A stretch of DNA of 64,000 nucleotides from CAZSAT01 sp964604675 (lineage in GTDB: Bacteria; Myxococcota_A; UBA796; CAJQPC01): assembly GCA_964604675.1 (NCBI GenBank), contig CAZSAT010000021.1, forward strand, positions 14,457 through 78,456, written 5' to 3'. Numbering within the stretch: position 1 is the first letter of the stretch; every line of letters begins with the position of its first letter. The notes beneath the pieces are model-generated. The model made no database searches, was not told the DNA's origin, and saw only the letters and a program-made list of their open reading frames with translations. Of the stretch, positions 43,007-51,168 are shown in pieces. The position numbers and the translations under genes were made by a program.

Positions 43007-43959
43007 CCACGGTCCTCGTCCTCGTGCGGGAGCGCCCGGAGCTGGCACCGCGGGCTCCGCGCGACACGCCCCTGGGCCGCGCTGCGATCGATCTTCGGCA
43101 CGAGGGCATTCGCGTGGTGCTCGGCGAGCGCGTGGTCGACGGCCGCGCCAGCGGGTGGGAGGTGCGCGAAGGTGCCTGGGCGGCTGTCGAGCACGTGGGG
43201 GTGCAGGCGGCCCACGACCGCTACCCGTCGCAGACCTGGCCCGAAGCCTTCGAGCGGGCCGTGACCGGGCTGGCGGGCCGGCCACTCGGAAACCCCCCCT
43301 CCCTCACCCGGCTGTGTCGGGACAAGCTCCGCTGCCAGCGGTTCCTGGAGGCGCACGGTGTCCCCATGCCGGAGGTCGTCTCCTCCGCCGGCTTCGACGC
43401 GCTCCGGGCTTGGGGCGTCGGCTTCCTGAAGCCTCGGCACGGCGGCCTCGGACGCGGCGTGCGTCGTGTCCTCCCCGGGCACGACCTGCCCGCCACGGGC
43501 CCGGGGGCGGTCCATGGTGTCGACGACGAGCTCATCCTGCAGCGAGGTGTGGCGCCACCGCCCGACACGGCCGGCGTGGTCGTGCGCTGGCTCTGGCAGC
43601 GCGAGTCCGGCGGCTGGGCGCCCGGGATCCCCGTAGCTCGGGTGTCCCGCGAGGACCCGGTGGTGAACGTGGCTCGAGGTGCCGACGCGGTCCGCGCCTC
43701 GGAGGTGCTCGATCGATCCACCTTGGACGCCGCGCGCGCAGTCGCCCGCTGTGCATGCGATGCGCTCGCGAGCCTGGGCCCCACGGTGCTGGAGCTGGGG
43801 CTGGACTTCGCCGTCGATCGGGACGGTGTTCCCCACCTGATCGAGGTCAACGGGCGCCCTGGTGGACGCATGAAGGCCATCGCCGATCGCGACCCGCTGG
43901 TCGCGGCAGCGCACGTCGAAGCGGTTCGGCGGCCGCTGCGTTACCTCGCGCGCATGTGA
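43003..43959 (+). CDS. ATP-grasp ligase-like protein (YheC/D type)
   Basis: 318 residues. After a variable N-terminal 100 residues comes CRDKLRCQRFLEAHGVPMPEVV, then the nucleotide-binding FLKPRHGGLGRGV and ELILQRGV. The C-terminal metal-binding segment is LELGLDFAVDRDGVPHLIEVNGRPGGR. ATP-grasp enzymes join a carboxylate to an amine through an acyl-phosphate. Coupled with an amine oxidase it may belong to a small-molecule or peptide-modification pathway. Substrate unknown. Confidence 0.82.
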   Translation: MTTVLVLVRERPELAPRAPRDTPLGRAAIDLRHEGIRVVLGERVVDGRASGWEVREGAWAAVEHVGVQAAHDRYPSQTWPEAFERAVTGLAGRPLGNPPSLTRLCRDKLRCQRFLEAHGVPMPEVVSSAGFDALRAWGVGFLKPRHGGLGRGVRRVLPGHDLPATGPGAVHGVDDELILQRGVAPPPDTAGVVVRWLWQRESGGWAPGIPVARVSREDPVVNVARGADAVRASEVLDRSTLDAARAVARCACDALASLGPTVLELGLDFAVDRDGVPHLIEVNGRPGGRMKAIADRDPLVAAAHVEAVRRPLRYLARM

Positions 43960-44020
43960 CGAGTTGTCACCTGGACGGACAGATTGTCTCGAGCGCGACA
44001 TGATGGCGCTGGAGGTGTCC

Positions 44021-45361
44021 ATGCCGCGCGTCCTGGTCGTCGACGACGAAGCTCCGAACCGGGTGACCCTGGAACGCATCCTGGTCCGAGAGGGCTGGGA
44101 GGTCGCCCACGCCGAGGACGGTCGCACCGCGCTGGAGCGCGTCCGGGAGGGCAGCCTCGACGTGGTCATCACCGATCTCAAGATGCCCGGCATGTCCGGT
44201 CTCGAGGTGCTCCGAGCGACCAAGACCCTCCAGCCGGACGTGGAGGTGGTCGTGATGACGGCGTACGGCACCGTGGAGACCGCTGTCGGAGCCATGAAGG
44301 ATGGGGCCTACGACTACGTCACCAAGCCGCTCCGGCGGCACGACCTGGTCCGCACGGTGCGCAAGGCGATCGAGAAGCGCAGCCTCATCCTCGAGAACCA
44401 GGTGTTGCGCGACCGGCTGGAGGGGGAAGCCAACGTGGTGGGCAGCTCCGCAGCCTTGCGCCAGCTGATGGAGGAGGTCGATCACGTGGCGCCGTCCGAC
44501 GCCAGCGTGATGCTGGTCGGCGAGTCGGGCACGGGCAAGGGCCTGCTCGCACGGGCGCTGCACCGCCGCTCGCGGCGCGCGCGCCGTCGGATGGTCACCG
44601 TCAACTGCGCCGCGCTCCCCGAGAACCTCCTGGAGTCGGAGCTCTTCGGTCACGAGGCCGGCGCGTTCACGGGGGCGACCGGACGCAAGGAAGGGCGCTT
44701 CGACCTCGCCCGTGGCGGCACGCTCTTCCTCGACGAGATCACCGAGGTCAGCCCGGGCCTGCAGGTCAAGCTCCTGCGGGTGCTCCAGGACAACGAGTAC
44801 GAGCGGGTGGGCGGGGTCGAGACCCTGCGCGCCGATGTCCGGGTCCTGGCGGCCACGAACCGCGACCTCGAAGCGGAGGTGGCTGCGGGCCGCTTCCGCG
44901 AGGACCTGTTCTACCGGCTCAACGTCATCCAGCTGCGTGTGCCCGCGCTGCGCGAACGGAGTGACGACATCGCCCTGTTGGCCTCGTTCTTCCTGGCCCG
45001 TTTCGCCAAGAAGAACGAGAAGCTGGTCGCCGGGTTCCGGGACGACGCCGTCGAGGCTCTGCTCGGCTACCGCTGGCCCGGCAACGTGCGCGAGCTGGAG
45101 AACGCTGTGGAGCGTGCGGTCGTGTTGTGCCGCGGCGAGCGGATCGGCGTGCACGATCTGCCGCCCGCCGTGCGCCAGGGGCGCGGAGGGCGCCAGCTCC
45201 TGAGCTTCACCGTGGGCACCCCGCTCAAGGATGTCGAGAAGCGCATGATCCAGGAGACCCTGCGGCAATGCGACGGCGACAAGAGCCTGGCCGCGTCCCT
45301 GTTGGGCATCACCGCCCGGACGATCTACCGGCGGGAGGCGGAGTGGTCGGGCGTTGTGTGA
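44021..45361 (+). CDS. Sigma54-dependent response regulator (NtrC family)
   Basis: 446 residues. Canonical receiver with VVDDEAPN, phospho-acceptor Asp in VVITDLKMPGMSG, MTAYG and TKPLRR. The AAA+ domain has GESGTGKG, ESELFGHEAGAFTGA and GGTLFLDE, and a Fis-type helix-turn-helix ends LLGITARTIYRRE. ATG at 44021 is fixed by GGAGG at 44011-44015. No histidine kinase is adjacent, so it is an orphan here. It could act on sigma54 promoters such as the one at 61610. Confidence 0.94.
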   Translation: MPRVLVVDDEAPNRVTLERILVREGWEVAHAEDGRTALERVREGSLDVVITDLKMPGMSGLEVLRATKTLQPDVEVVVMTAYGTVETAVGAMKDGAYDYVTKPLRRHDLVRTVRKAIEKRSLILENQVLRDRLEGEANVVGSSAALRQLMEEVDHVAPSDASVMLVGESGTGKGLLARALHRRSRRARRRMVTVNCAALPENLLESELFGHEAGAFTGATGRKEGRFDLARGGTLFLDEITEVSPGLQVKLLRVLQDNEYERVGGVETLRADVRVLAATNRDLEAEVAAGRFREDLFYRLNVIQLRVPALRERSDDIALLASFFLARFAKKNEKLVAGFRDDAVEALLGYRWPGNVRELENAVERAVVLCRGERIGVHDLPPAVRQGRGGRQLLSFTVGTPLKDVEKRMIQETLRQCDGDKSLAASLLGITARTIYRREAEWSGVV

Positions 45362-45374
45362 GCGGGGTCCGACG

Positions 45375-46382
45375 ATGACTGGCCGGCGCTCGCTGCGCTG
45401 GGTGGCGGCCGGACTGATCGGGCTGTCGTCCCCGGTCTGGCTCAACGCCATGGCCGCGGCCGCCGAGATCGCGCTGTGGGGCGGTCTGCACCACGAGGGT
45501 CGGCTGGTCGGCCTCTACGAGTTCCGCGACGGACGGCTCTCCTTGCGGCCCGGCGCCAGCTTCACCGGCCTGCTTCGGCAGGTGTCCGTGAACGAGCTGG
45601 GGTTCCGCGGTGTCGCGCCCCAGGCCGAGGCCCCCGAGCACGGGCTGCGGGTCTGGGCGTCTGGTGGCGGCACCGCCTTCGACATCTTTGCGAGCAGCGA
45701 CGCCGCGGCCTGGCCGCACCAGCTCCAGCTGCAGCTCGCCGAGCGGACCGGTCGCCCGGTCGAGGTGGTGAACGCCGGCATTCCAGGCGAGGTCATCGAG
45801 GGCTCGATCGACGACTACCGGCGCCTCGCACCCGGGCTCGGCATGGATTGGTGGGTCGTCTACCACGGGCCGAACGACCTCCGGACCGTGCTGTTCATGG
45901 GGCGGCCACCCAGCCCCGAACGCAGGCTTCCAGACTACGCCATCGTGCGCCTGTGGTCGCGCCTTCGGCCTCCCGTGAGGCCCGCCAGCTGGCCCGACCG
46001 GCGCCTGACTGGGCGCGAGCTGGACGAGCTGAAGCGGCGCCTGGACCGGCTGGCGCAAGCCGCTCGGGAGACGAACGCGCGGGTGGTGCTCGCCACGCAC
46101 GCCCATCGAGGGCAGGACGGGGCGGTGGGCGACGAGGCCTGGGAGCAGATGAAGGAGGCGAGTCAACTGCTGCAGATGTCCCCGGAGGCCGTGATCGACG
46201 CGTTCGCGCAGTACAACGCGCTCGTCGTAGAACGCTGCCGTGCCGAGCGGTGGGTGTGTGTCGACGTCCGCGCTGGCGTGGGCACCGACTCCGGGAGCTG
46301 GGGCGATGCCATCCACTTTGCGGACGCCGGATCCGCGCGGGCTGCGCAGGTGATCGCCGAAGCCATCGCCGACGCTTCCTGA
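45375..46382 (+). CDS. SGNH-hydrolase-like protein, nucleophile Ser not conserved
   Basis: 335 residues. A hydrophobic N-terminus (WVAAGLIGLSSPVWLNAMAAAAEIAL) is a signal or anchor. The SGNH blocks follow: block I reads WASGGGTAFD where GGST is usual, block III is NAGIPGEVIEGS, the Asn block is HGPNDLR, and block V is DAIHFADAG with the Asp/His pair. Replacement of the Ser nucleophile by Gly suggests altered or lost esterase activity. It is 13 bp after the sigma54 regulator gene and may share its transcript. Confidence 0.7.
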   Translation: MTGRRSLRWVAAGLIGLSSPVWLNAMAAAAEIALWGGLHHEGRLVGLYEFRDGRLSLRPGASFTGLLRQVSVNELGFRGVAPQAEAPEHGLRVWASGGGTAFDIFASSDAAAWPHQLQLQLAERTGRPVEVVNAGIPGEVIEGSIDDYRRLAPGLGMDWWVVYHGPNDLRTVLFMGRPPSPERRLPDYAIVRLWSRLRPPVRPASWPDRRLTGRELDELKRRLDRLAQAARETNARVVLATHAHRGQDGAVGDEAWEQMKEASQLLQMSPEAVIDAFAQYNALVVERCRAERWVCVDVRAGVGTDSGSWGDAIHFADAGSARAAQVIAEAIADAS

Positions 46383-46406
46383 TCGCAAGGTGGTGGGTGA
46401 AGGGGC

Positions 46407-46949
46407 ATGGTAAGCCTGTACATGAGCACCACGAGAGGGCGAATCGGCATGTCCAGGTCCCTGAAGGCGCCGGCGGCCGGCGAAGTCATCCTCCCGGGAG
46501 CACCGAAGCCCGAGCTTCCTGCAGACGAGATCGTGGAGGACCCCATCAGCGTGTCCCACTCCCAGCTCATGGAGATCTACCCCGCCATCGAGGACGGCGA
46601 AGACGTGGCCGACGACGAGGTGACGGCGGTCGAGCAGATCTCCGAGATCCTCGCGGCCGCCCTCGACGACGCGGACACGTCCGACCCCTCGGTGCAGATC
46701 GGTGACGACGGCGTCACCGTGCGCTGGTCCACCGTGTCGGCGCTGGAGCGCGACTGGGCCGAGCTGTCCGAGGGCCGTGTTCCGGCCATGGTCTTCACGG
46801 AAGAAGGGCCTCAGCGGGTGCACCTGGTGCTTCCCGACGGGCATGCCTACGCCGTGGAGGGCCGGGTGCTGTACATCTCCGGCACCCCCTGCCTGCGGGT
46901 CCGGCTGGGCGTGAAGCTCCGTCAGCGCATCCGGGCGGCCGTTCGCTGA
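46407..46949 (+). CDS. Acidic protein with C-terminal beta domain, unknown function
   Basis: 180 residues. The first half is acidic and disordered-looking (EIYPAIEDGEDVADDEVTAVEQ). The last 75 residues form a compact beta-rich domain (VPAMVFTEEGPQRVHLVLPDGHAYAV...CLRVRLGVKLRQRIRAAV), which loosely resembles PilZ barrels but lacks a clear RxxxR motif. The start is uncertain: ATG codons at 46422 and 46449 are also in frame. No neighbour indicates a role. Confidence 0.55.
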   Translation: MVSLYMSTTRGRIGMSRSLKAPAAGEVILPGAPKPELPADEIVEDPISVSHSQLMEIYPAIEDGEDVADDEVTAVEQISEILAAALDDADTSDPSVQIGDDGVTVRWSTVSALERDWAELSEGRVPAMVFTEEGPQRVHLVLPDGHAYAVEGRVLYISGTPCLRVRLGVKLRQRIRAAVR

Positions 46950-46951
46950 GC

Positions 46952-46979
46952 TTGTGCGCCGTCGGCGCAGTGTGATATT
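46952..46979 (+). promoter_or_regulatory. Inverted repeat and weak promoter before 47019
   Basis: TGCGCC-GTC-GGCGCA at 46955-46969 is a perfect 6-bp dyad. It overlaps a possible -35 (TTGTGC, 46952-46957), with GATATT at 46974-46979 as -10. It may instead end the preceding transcript. Confidence 0.3.
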
Positions 46980-47018
46980 CAGCGCTCGACCTCTGCACAG
47001 GCACCCGTCCCTTCGCTG

Positions 47019-47735
47019 ATGCTGCTGTTGTTGATCTCCCAGTTCGCCTCGGCACAACCGAGGGATGCCGCGCGTGTGGTGGCCGGCGAGGACCTCGCGG
47101 CGTGGCGTCAGCTGCTGGAGGACCGGGCGCCAGGGCACGACGCCCTGACCGACGTGTCGGCCCTCACGGCGTTCGTGCGGGAGTTTCCCAGCTCGCCGCT
47201 GTCGGAGCTCGCCTACCGCCAGCTCGTGGCGCTGGGCCACGACCTGCCGGTCGACCTTCGGTTGGGCCGGATCGCGGAGAGCTACCGCGACCACGAGGCC
47301 GCGCTGCGGCGGGATCTCACCGAGGCGGTGGTGGCTCCGCTGTCCATGGCCCCGTCGAGCGACGTGCACACCTCGGTCGAGCCCGACGCTGGCCTGGCCT
47401 GGGTCGTCGAGGCCGGCGCCGGCCTCGCTGAAGGTCCGGCGGTGTATGTGGGCGCTGGTTGGCGGCTCGGGCCCGTCGGTCTGACCGCGCGTGGGGTGAT
47501 GGAGCGTGAGCTGCACCTCGGCGCTGCGGTGAAGGTGCTCCCGTGGACGGGCACGTGGCAGCCCTTTGCCGAGCTGGCCTACCTCGGGCCCAGGCCCAAT
47601 GGCGAGCTCGTCGGAGGCGTGCTGTGGCAGCTGACGGACGGCTACATGGTGGAGGTGGCCGCCGGGGTGAACCGCGACCTCGACGGGGGCTCGACGACCC
47701 CGGCCTCACGACTCGGCCTCGTCGTCGCCTTCTGA
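47019..47735 (+). CDS. Exported beta-barrel-like protein
   Basis: 238 residues. MLLLLISQFASA is a short signal peptide. A helical segment of about 100 residues follows (DVSALTAFVREFPSSPLSELAYRQLVALG, with TPR-like spacing). The rest is alternating beta strands (GLAWVVEAGAGL, AVYVGAGWRLG, VGLTARGVMEREL, MVEVAAGVNRDL) ending in LGLVVAF with a terminal Phe. An outer-membrane location is likely. Function unknown. It is convergent with the GNAT gene. Confidence 0.62.
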   Translation: MLLLLISQFASAQPRDAARVVAGEDLAAWRQLLEDRAPGHDALTDVSALTAFVREFPSSPLSELAYRQLVALGHDLPVDLRLGRIAESYRDHEAALRRDLTEAVVAPLSMAPSSDVHTSVEPDAGLAWVVEAGAGLAEGPAVYVGAGWRLGPVGLTARGVMERELHLGAAVKVLPWTGTWQPFAELAYLGPRPNGELVGGVLWQLTDGYMVEVAAGVNRDLDGGSTTPASRLGLVVAF

Positions 47736-47738
47736 GCG

Positions 47739-48245
47739 CTACCCCAGCCACATCGCCATGAGCAGGTCGTCGCGGTGGCTGCCGTCGACCTCGCGGTACT
47801 CCCGGTTCCGCCGCCCTTCGACGGTGAAGCCCAGCTTCTCGTACAGCTTCACGGCCCGGGTGTTGTCGGCGAACACGCACAGGCCGAGCTTCTGCACCTC
47901 GTCGTGCTCGCGCCCCCAGGCGATGACCCTGCGCAGCAGAGCTTCGCCCAGGCCCAGTCCACGCGCTTGCCGGGCCAGGTAGATCTCCAGCTTGGCGCAG
48001 TGGCGCATGCGAGCGAGCAGCCCGCCCTCGCAGACCGCGAAGCCCACGACCTCACCTTCGTGGCGGGCGACGAAGACCACCGCGTTGCCGCGACGGGAGA
48101 GCGCCTCCAGCCATGCCCGCTTGCCTTCGGGGGACGTCACCAGCTCGCCGGGACGCGTGATGAACCACCGGTCCTCGTCGATCACACCCGCCTGGATCGC
48201 CGCGATGGCCGCGGCGTCCTGCTGGGTGGCTCGATCGATCGGCAT
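47739..48245 (-). CDS. GNAT-family N-acetyltransferase
   Basis: 168 residues. The acetyl-CoA-binding segment is ARQARGLGLGEALLRRVIAWG (Q/RxxGxG/A pattern). It is preceded by the strand VVGFAVCEG and followed by KLGLCVFADNTRAVKLYEKLGFTVEGRR. It should transfer an acetyl group to an amine of an unknown substrate; ribosomal-protein and antibiotic acetylases share this pattern. ATG at 48245 gives the standard domain start. Confidence 0.9.
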   Translation of the reverse strand: MPIDRATQQDAAAIAAIQAGVIDEDRWFITRPGELVTSPEGKRAWLEALSRRGNAVVFVARHEGEVVGFAVCEGGLLARMRHCAKLEIYLARQARGLGLGEALLRRVIAWGREHDEVQKLGLCVFADNTRAVKLYEKLGFTVEGRRNREYREVDGSHRDDLLMAMWLG

Positions 48246-48279
48246 GACCGGGAGGATAGTCCCGACCGCCGATCGGCTG

Positions 48280-49881
48280 CTACTTCGCGGCGGCGCTCGG
48301 AGCGGCGGCACCAGCGTTGGCGCCGGTCATGCCTTCCATGCGGGCAGCGGCCTCGCCGAGGATCTTCGTGCGCTCGAGCACCGGGTTGTTCAGGATCGAG
48401 CGCACCAGGTGCAGGCCCTTCTTCGCGGCGACACCGGCAGGGCGCATGTAGTCGCTGGTCATCACCTTCACGACGCGCTTGTCGATCAGCACCTTCAAGA
48501 GCGGGTGCGGGAAGTGGCCGGTGCGGGTGAGGAACAAGAGCGTGTTCGCGTAGTTGTCGTTGCGCTCGAAGTACATCTTGTCGTAGATCTCGGCCTTCTC
48601 ATCGTTGATGAGGCCGTCGCGCATCGCGAGCGTGTGCAGCGCGGTGCCCGGGTAGAAGATCACGCTGAAGGCCTGGATCTTGTAGGGCTTCGGCAGGTCC
48701 GAGATCAGCCGGAGGGTGTCCAGCTTGTCGTCGATGGTCTCGTAGGGCAGGTCGTAGATCACGTCGTACTGCGGGGGCGCAGTGCGGTCGCAGTAGCGGG
48801 TGATGATCTCGGCGGACTTGATGATCTTCTCGTTGCCCATGGTCGAGCGGCGGAAGATCTTCTGGATGCGCTTGGAGCCGTGCTCGACGCCCATCTGGAT
48901 GCACATCAGCCCGGCGTCGACCAGGGCGGCGTACTTCTCTTCGGTGATCGTGCCGGGAGAGCCCAGCAGGTAGAAGGGGTCGCCGATGCGGGTCTTGTAC
49001 TGGTGGCTGAAGTTCAGCATGTCGGGCAGGGTGCGCCCGAAGAAGCTGTCGTCGCTGAACCAGAAGAAGTTCAGGAACGGGTACTGCTGCTTCACGCTCT
49101 CCAGCTCGCTGATCACGTCCTCTGTCGAGCGGTAGCGCACGTAGCGCTGCCGCTTGTAGAGGTCGCGGGAGAAGGAGTTGCCGCAGTAGGTGCAGGCATG
49201 CGGACAGCCGCGCCCGGTCATGGTCTGGTAGCCCACGCGACCGAACATGCGAGACACCGTGCCGTTGGCCAGGTAGCGGTGCAGCAGGTCGCTCGTGACC
49301 GGCACCACCTTGCCCTCCCAGAGGATCCAGTGGTCGTCCAGGGTCCAGTCGGGGTGCGGGTACTTGTCGAGATCCTGCTCCAGGCTGCCGGGGGCGTTGC
49401 GGATGACCGTCTCGCCCTTCTTCCAGACGAGGCCCTTGATGTCGTGGAGCTTGTCGGTCTCCCCGGCCGCCATGCGCTGGCAGAGCTGGATCATCAGGTC
49501 TTCGGCATCGCCGATGGCCACGTAGTCGGCCCACCGGGCGCACTCGTCCGGACGCACCGACGGGTGGAAGCCACCCCAGATGGTCGGGATGCCCAGGCGC
49601 TCGTTCACCGCCTTGGTGAGCTGCTTTGCCGAGTCGAAGTAGTGGGTCATCAGGGTGACGCCGAAGAGATCGCTGTCGGCCGCCAGCTCGCACATCTTGT
49701 CGATGGCTTCGGCGGGGTAGCGGTCCTCGGACATCGTGACGTGCGTGAACTCGCCGTCTCCGGCGAAGTCCGGCATGTAGATGAGCTGGGTCTCGATGCC
49801 GGCTTCGCGTAGGCACGAGCTCAGCTGACGCAGCCCGTAGTTGGCGATGTCCGGATACGGACTGACGAGGGTGACCTTCAT
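48280..49881 (-). CDS. B12-binding-domain radical SAM protein
   Basis: 533 residues. The N-terminal 150 residues form a cobalamin-binding-type Rossmann domain (MKVTLVSPYPDIANYGLRQLS; FGVTLMTHYFDSA; IPTIWGGFHPSVRP). The radical SAM core has the cluster motif CPHACTYC near residue 225, then FWFSDDSF and GVEHGSKRIQKIF. A C-terminal helical domain and an Ala-rich tail close it. It should use a 4Fe-4S cluster with SAM. Typical relatives perform methylations or rearrangements in secondary metabolism or lipid and tRNA modification. The substrate is unknown. Confidence 0.9.
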   Translation of the reverse strand: MKVTLVSPYPDIANYGLRQLSSCLREAGIETQLIYMPDFAGDGEFTHVTMSEDRYPAEAIDKMCELAADSDLFGVTLMTHYFDSAKQLTKAVNERLGIPTIWGGFHPSVRPDECARWADYVAIGDAEDLMIQLCQRMAAGETDKLHDIKGLVWKKGETVIRNAPGSLEQDLDKYPHPDWTLDDHWILWEGKVVPVTSDLLHRYLANGTVSRMFGRVGYQTMTGRGCPHACTYCGNSFSRDLYKRQRYVRYRSTEDVISELESVKQQYPFLNFFWFSDDSFFGRTLPDMLNFSHQYKTRIGDPFYLLGSPGTITEEKYAALVDAGLMCIQMGVEHGSKRIQKIFRRSTMGNEKIIKSAEIITRYCDRTAPPQYDVIYDLPYETIDDKLDTLRLISDLPKPYKIQAFSVIFYPGTALHTLAMRDGLINDEKAEIYDKMYFERNDNYANTLLFLTRTGHFPHPLLKVLIDKRVVKVMTSDYMRPAGVAAKKGLHLVRSILNNPVLERTKILGEAAARMEGMTGANAGAAAPSAAAK

Positions 49882-49938
49882 AGTTGACCTGCTCCGCGGG
49901 TTCCCGAGCCTCGCCGTATAGCCGGTCCACCGGGGGGT

Positions 49939-50442
49939 CTACCAGGGCTTCAGGTCCTCGATCTCGACAACGACCCCACGTTCCAGTACGACACCTCGCT
50001 CCAACAGCCTCTTGGCCTGGTACGCGGTCTTCGATTTTGGCTCCCAGACCAGCAGCGAGCCGTCGTCGTGAAGCTCGAAGCGGTACACCAGGCGCTCGAG
50101 CCAGCGATCGCCCGGCGGCTTCTGCTTGTCGTAGGGCGCGCCCCACGCCATGAGCACCATCTCCTTCTTCCACCCGATGCGGACCTCGCCCTCGAACATC
50201 AGGTCGCGTTCCTTGGCGTCGTACTTGTAGAACTGCTCCCAGAGGCCGCGGTCCTTCAGGTACTGGTCGCGCTCCGCCCGGGTCTTGAGCTTCAGGTACT
50301 CCTTCTTGCCCTCTTCGGAGAGGAAGGGCCGGAGGCAGTAGTAGTGGACGAACTCGTCCTCCTCCAGCTTCTTGACCTTCCGGTCGATCGAGCAGCCCGA
50401 CAGGAGGACGGCGGCGGCGAGCAGTGTGGCGAGGATGCGCAT
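49939..50442 (-). CDS. Lipoprotein of the bat cluster
   Basis: 167 residues. MRILATLLAAAVLLSGC is a textbook lipoprotein signal. The mature part is charged and helical (KKLEEDEFVHYYCLRPFLSEEGKKEYLKL). It then contains a small beta domain (EVRIGWKKEMVLMAWGAPYDKQ), which resembles BamE-type or GWxTD-type modules. It starts 9 bp after the batE stop and may be the last gene of that operon. Function unknown. Confidence 0.72.
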   Translation of the reverse strand: MRILATLLAAAVLLSGCSIDRKVKKLEEDEFVHYYCLRPFLSEEGKKEYLKLKTRAERDQYLKDRGLWEQFYKYDAKERDLMFEGEVRIGWKKEMVLMAWGAPYDKQKPPGDRWLERLVYRFELHDDGSLLVWEPKSKTAYQAKRLLERGVVLERGVVVEIEDLKPW

Positions 50443-50451
50443 CTGCTGGAG

Positions 50452-51168
50452 CTAACCCGCCTCAGGGGCTCCAGGGTCCACCACCGCGAGCTCGATGGAT
50501 CGCATCCATCCACGCCGGCCGTCGGGTAGCGCCACCTGAGCGTAGGTGCCCAGGGCCTCGACGAGCACCACCTCCGCGCCTTCGTGCAGCTCAAAGACCA
50601 CCACGCCTCCTTCGGCCCCGGCCGCGCTGCGCAGCTCGACGGTGTCGGCGAGCACGATCGCAGCGGGCGTCCTGGCGTCCTGGAGCTCCGCGGACACCGA
50701 CACGCCGAGGGCGGCCAAGGGGGCAGCGATCACGATGGCCGGGAGGGCGGTGGGGAGGCCGTGCTTGAGACGACCGGCCAGCAGCACGAGCCCCAACAGC
50801 CCGAACAGCGTCGCGGCCAGATGAAGCTGCTCGCGCAACGAGAGCGAGTCCCTCCAGAACAGGGGGCCGGGCGTGGAGGCGATCTCCAACCGGTCCTTCG
50901 TCTCGGCGCGGGCGCGATCGAGGTTGGCGCGGATGTCGCCGTCGCGCGGTGACAGCTGCTGGGCGCTTCGCCAGGCGTGGATGGCGGGCCCGAGCTCGCC
51001 GTTGCGGTAGCGCGCGTTTCCGAGGTTGTAGTACAGGTCGCCGCTCTCGGCCCCCTCGTCGATGAGGAGCTGGTAGCCGTCGGCGGCGGCCGCGTAGTCA
51101 CCATCGACGTACGCGGTGTTGGCCTCGTCGAGGGGGCCGGCGAGCGCGGTCAGCACGAGCAGGATCAC
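50452..51168 (-). CDS. batE: BatE-like TPR/SH3 membrane protein
   Basis: 238 residues. A short signal (VILLVLTALAG) is followed by two TPRs (ANTAYVDGDYAAAADGYQLLIDEG; GDLYYNLGNARYRNGELGPAIHAW). Two membrane segments (LHLAATLFGLLGLVLLAG; ALPAIVIAAPLAALGVSV) and a bacterial SH3-like domain (VELRSAAGAEGGVVVFELHEGAEV) follow. BatE proteins belong to MoxR-linked aerotolerance clusters. The GTG start overlaps batD by 4 nt. Confidence 0.82.
   Translation of the reverse strand: MILLVLTALAGPLDEANTAYVDGDYAAAADGYQLLIDEGAESGDLYYNLGNARYRNGELGPAIHAWRSAQQLSPRDGDIRANLDRARAETKDRLEIASTPGPLFWRDSLSLREQLHLAATLFGLLGLVLLAGRLKHGLPTALPAIVIAAPLAALGVSVSAELQDARTPAAIVLADTVELRSAAGAEGGVVVFELHEGAEVVLVEALGTYAQVALPDGRRGWMRSIELAVVDPGAPEAG

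Noticed and set aside
43960..44020. Upstream ATG codons (43964, 44000, 44003) as start of the sigma54 response regulator
   Set aside because: GGAGG at 44011-44015 and the receiver-domain start both support 44021.
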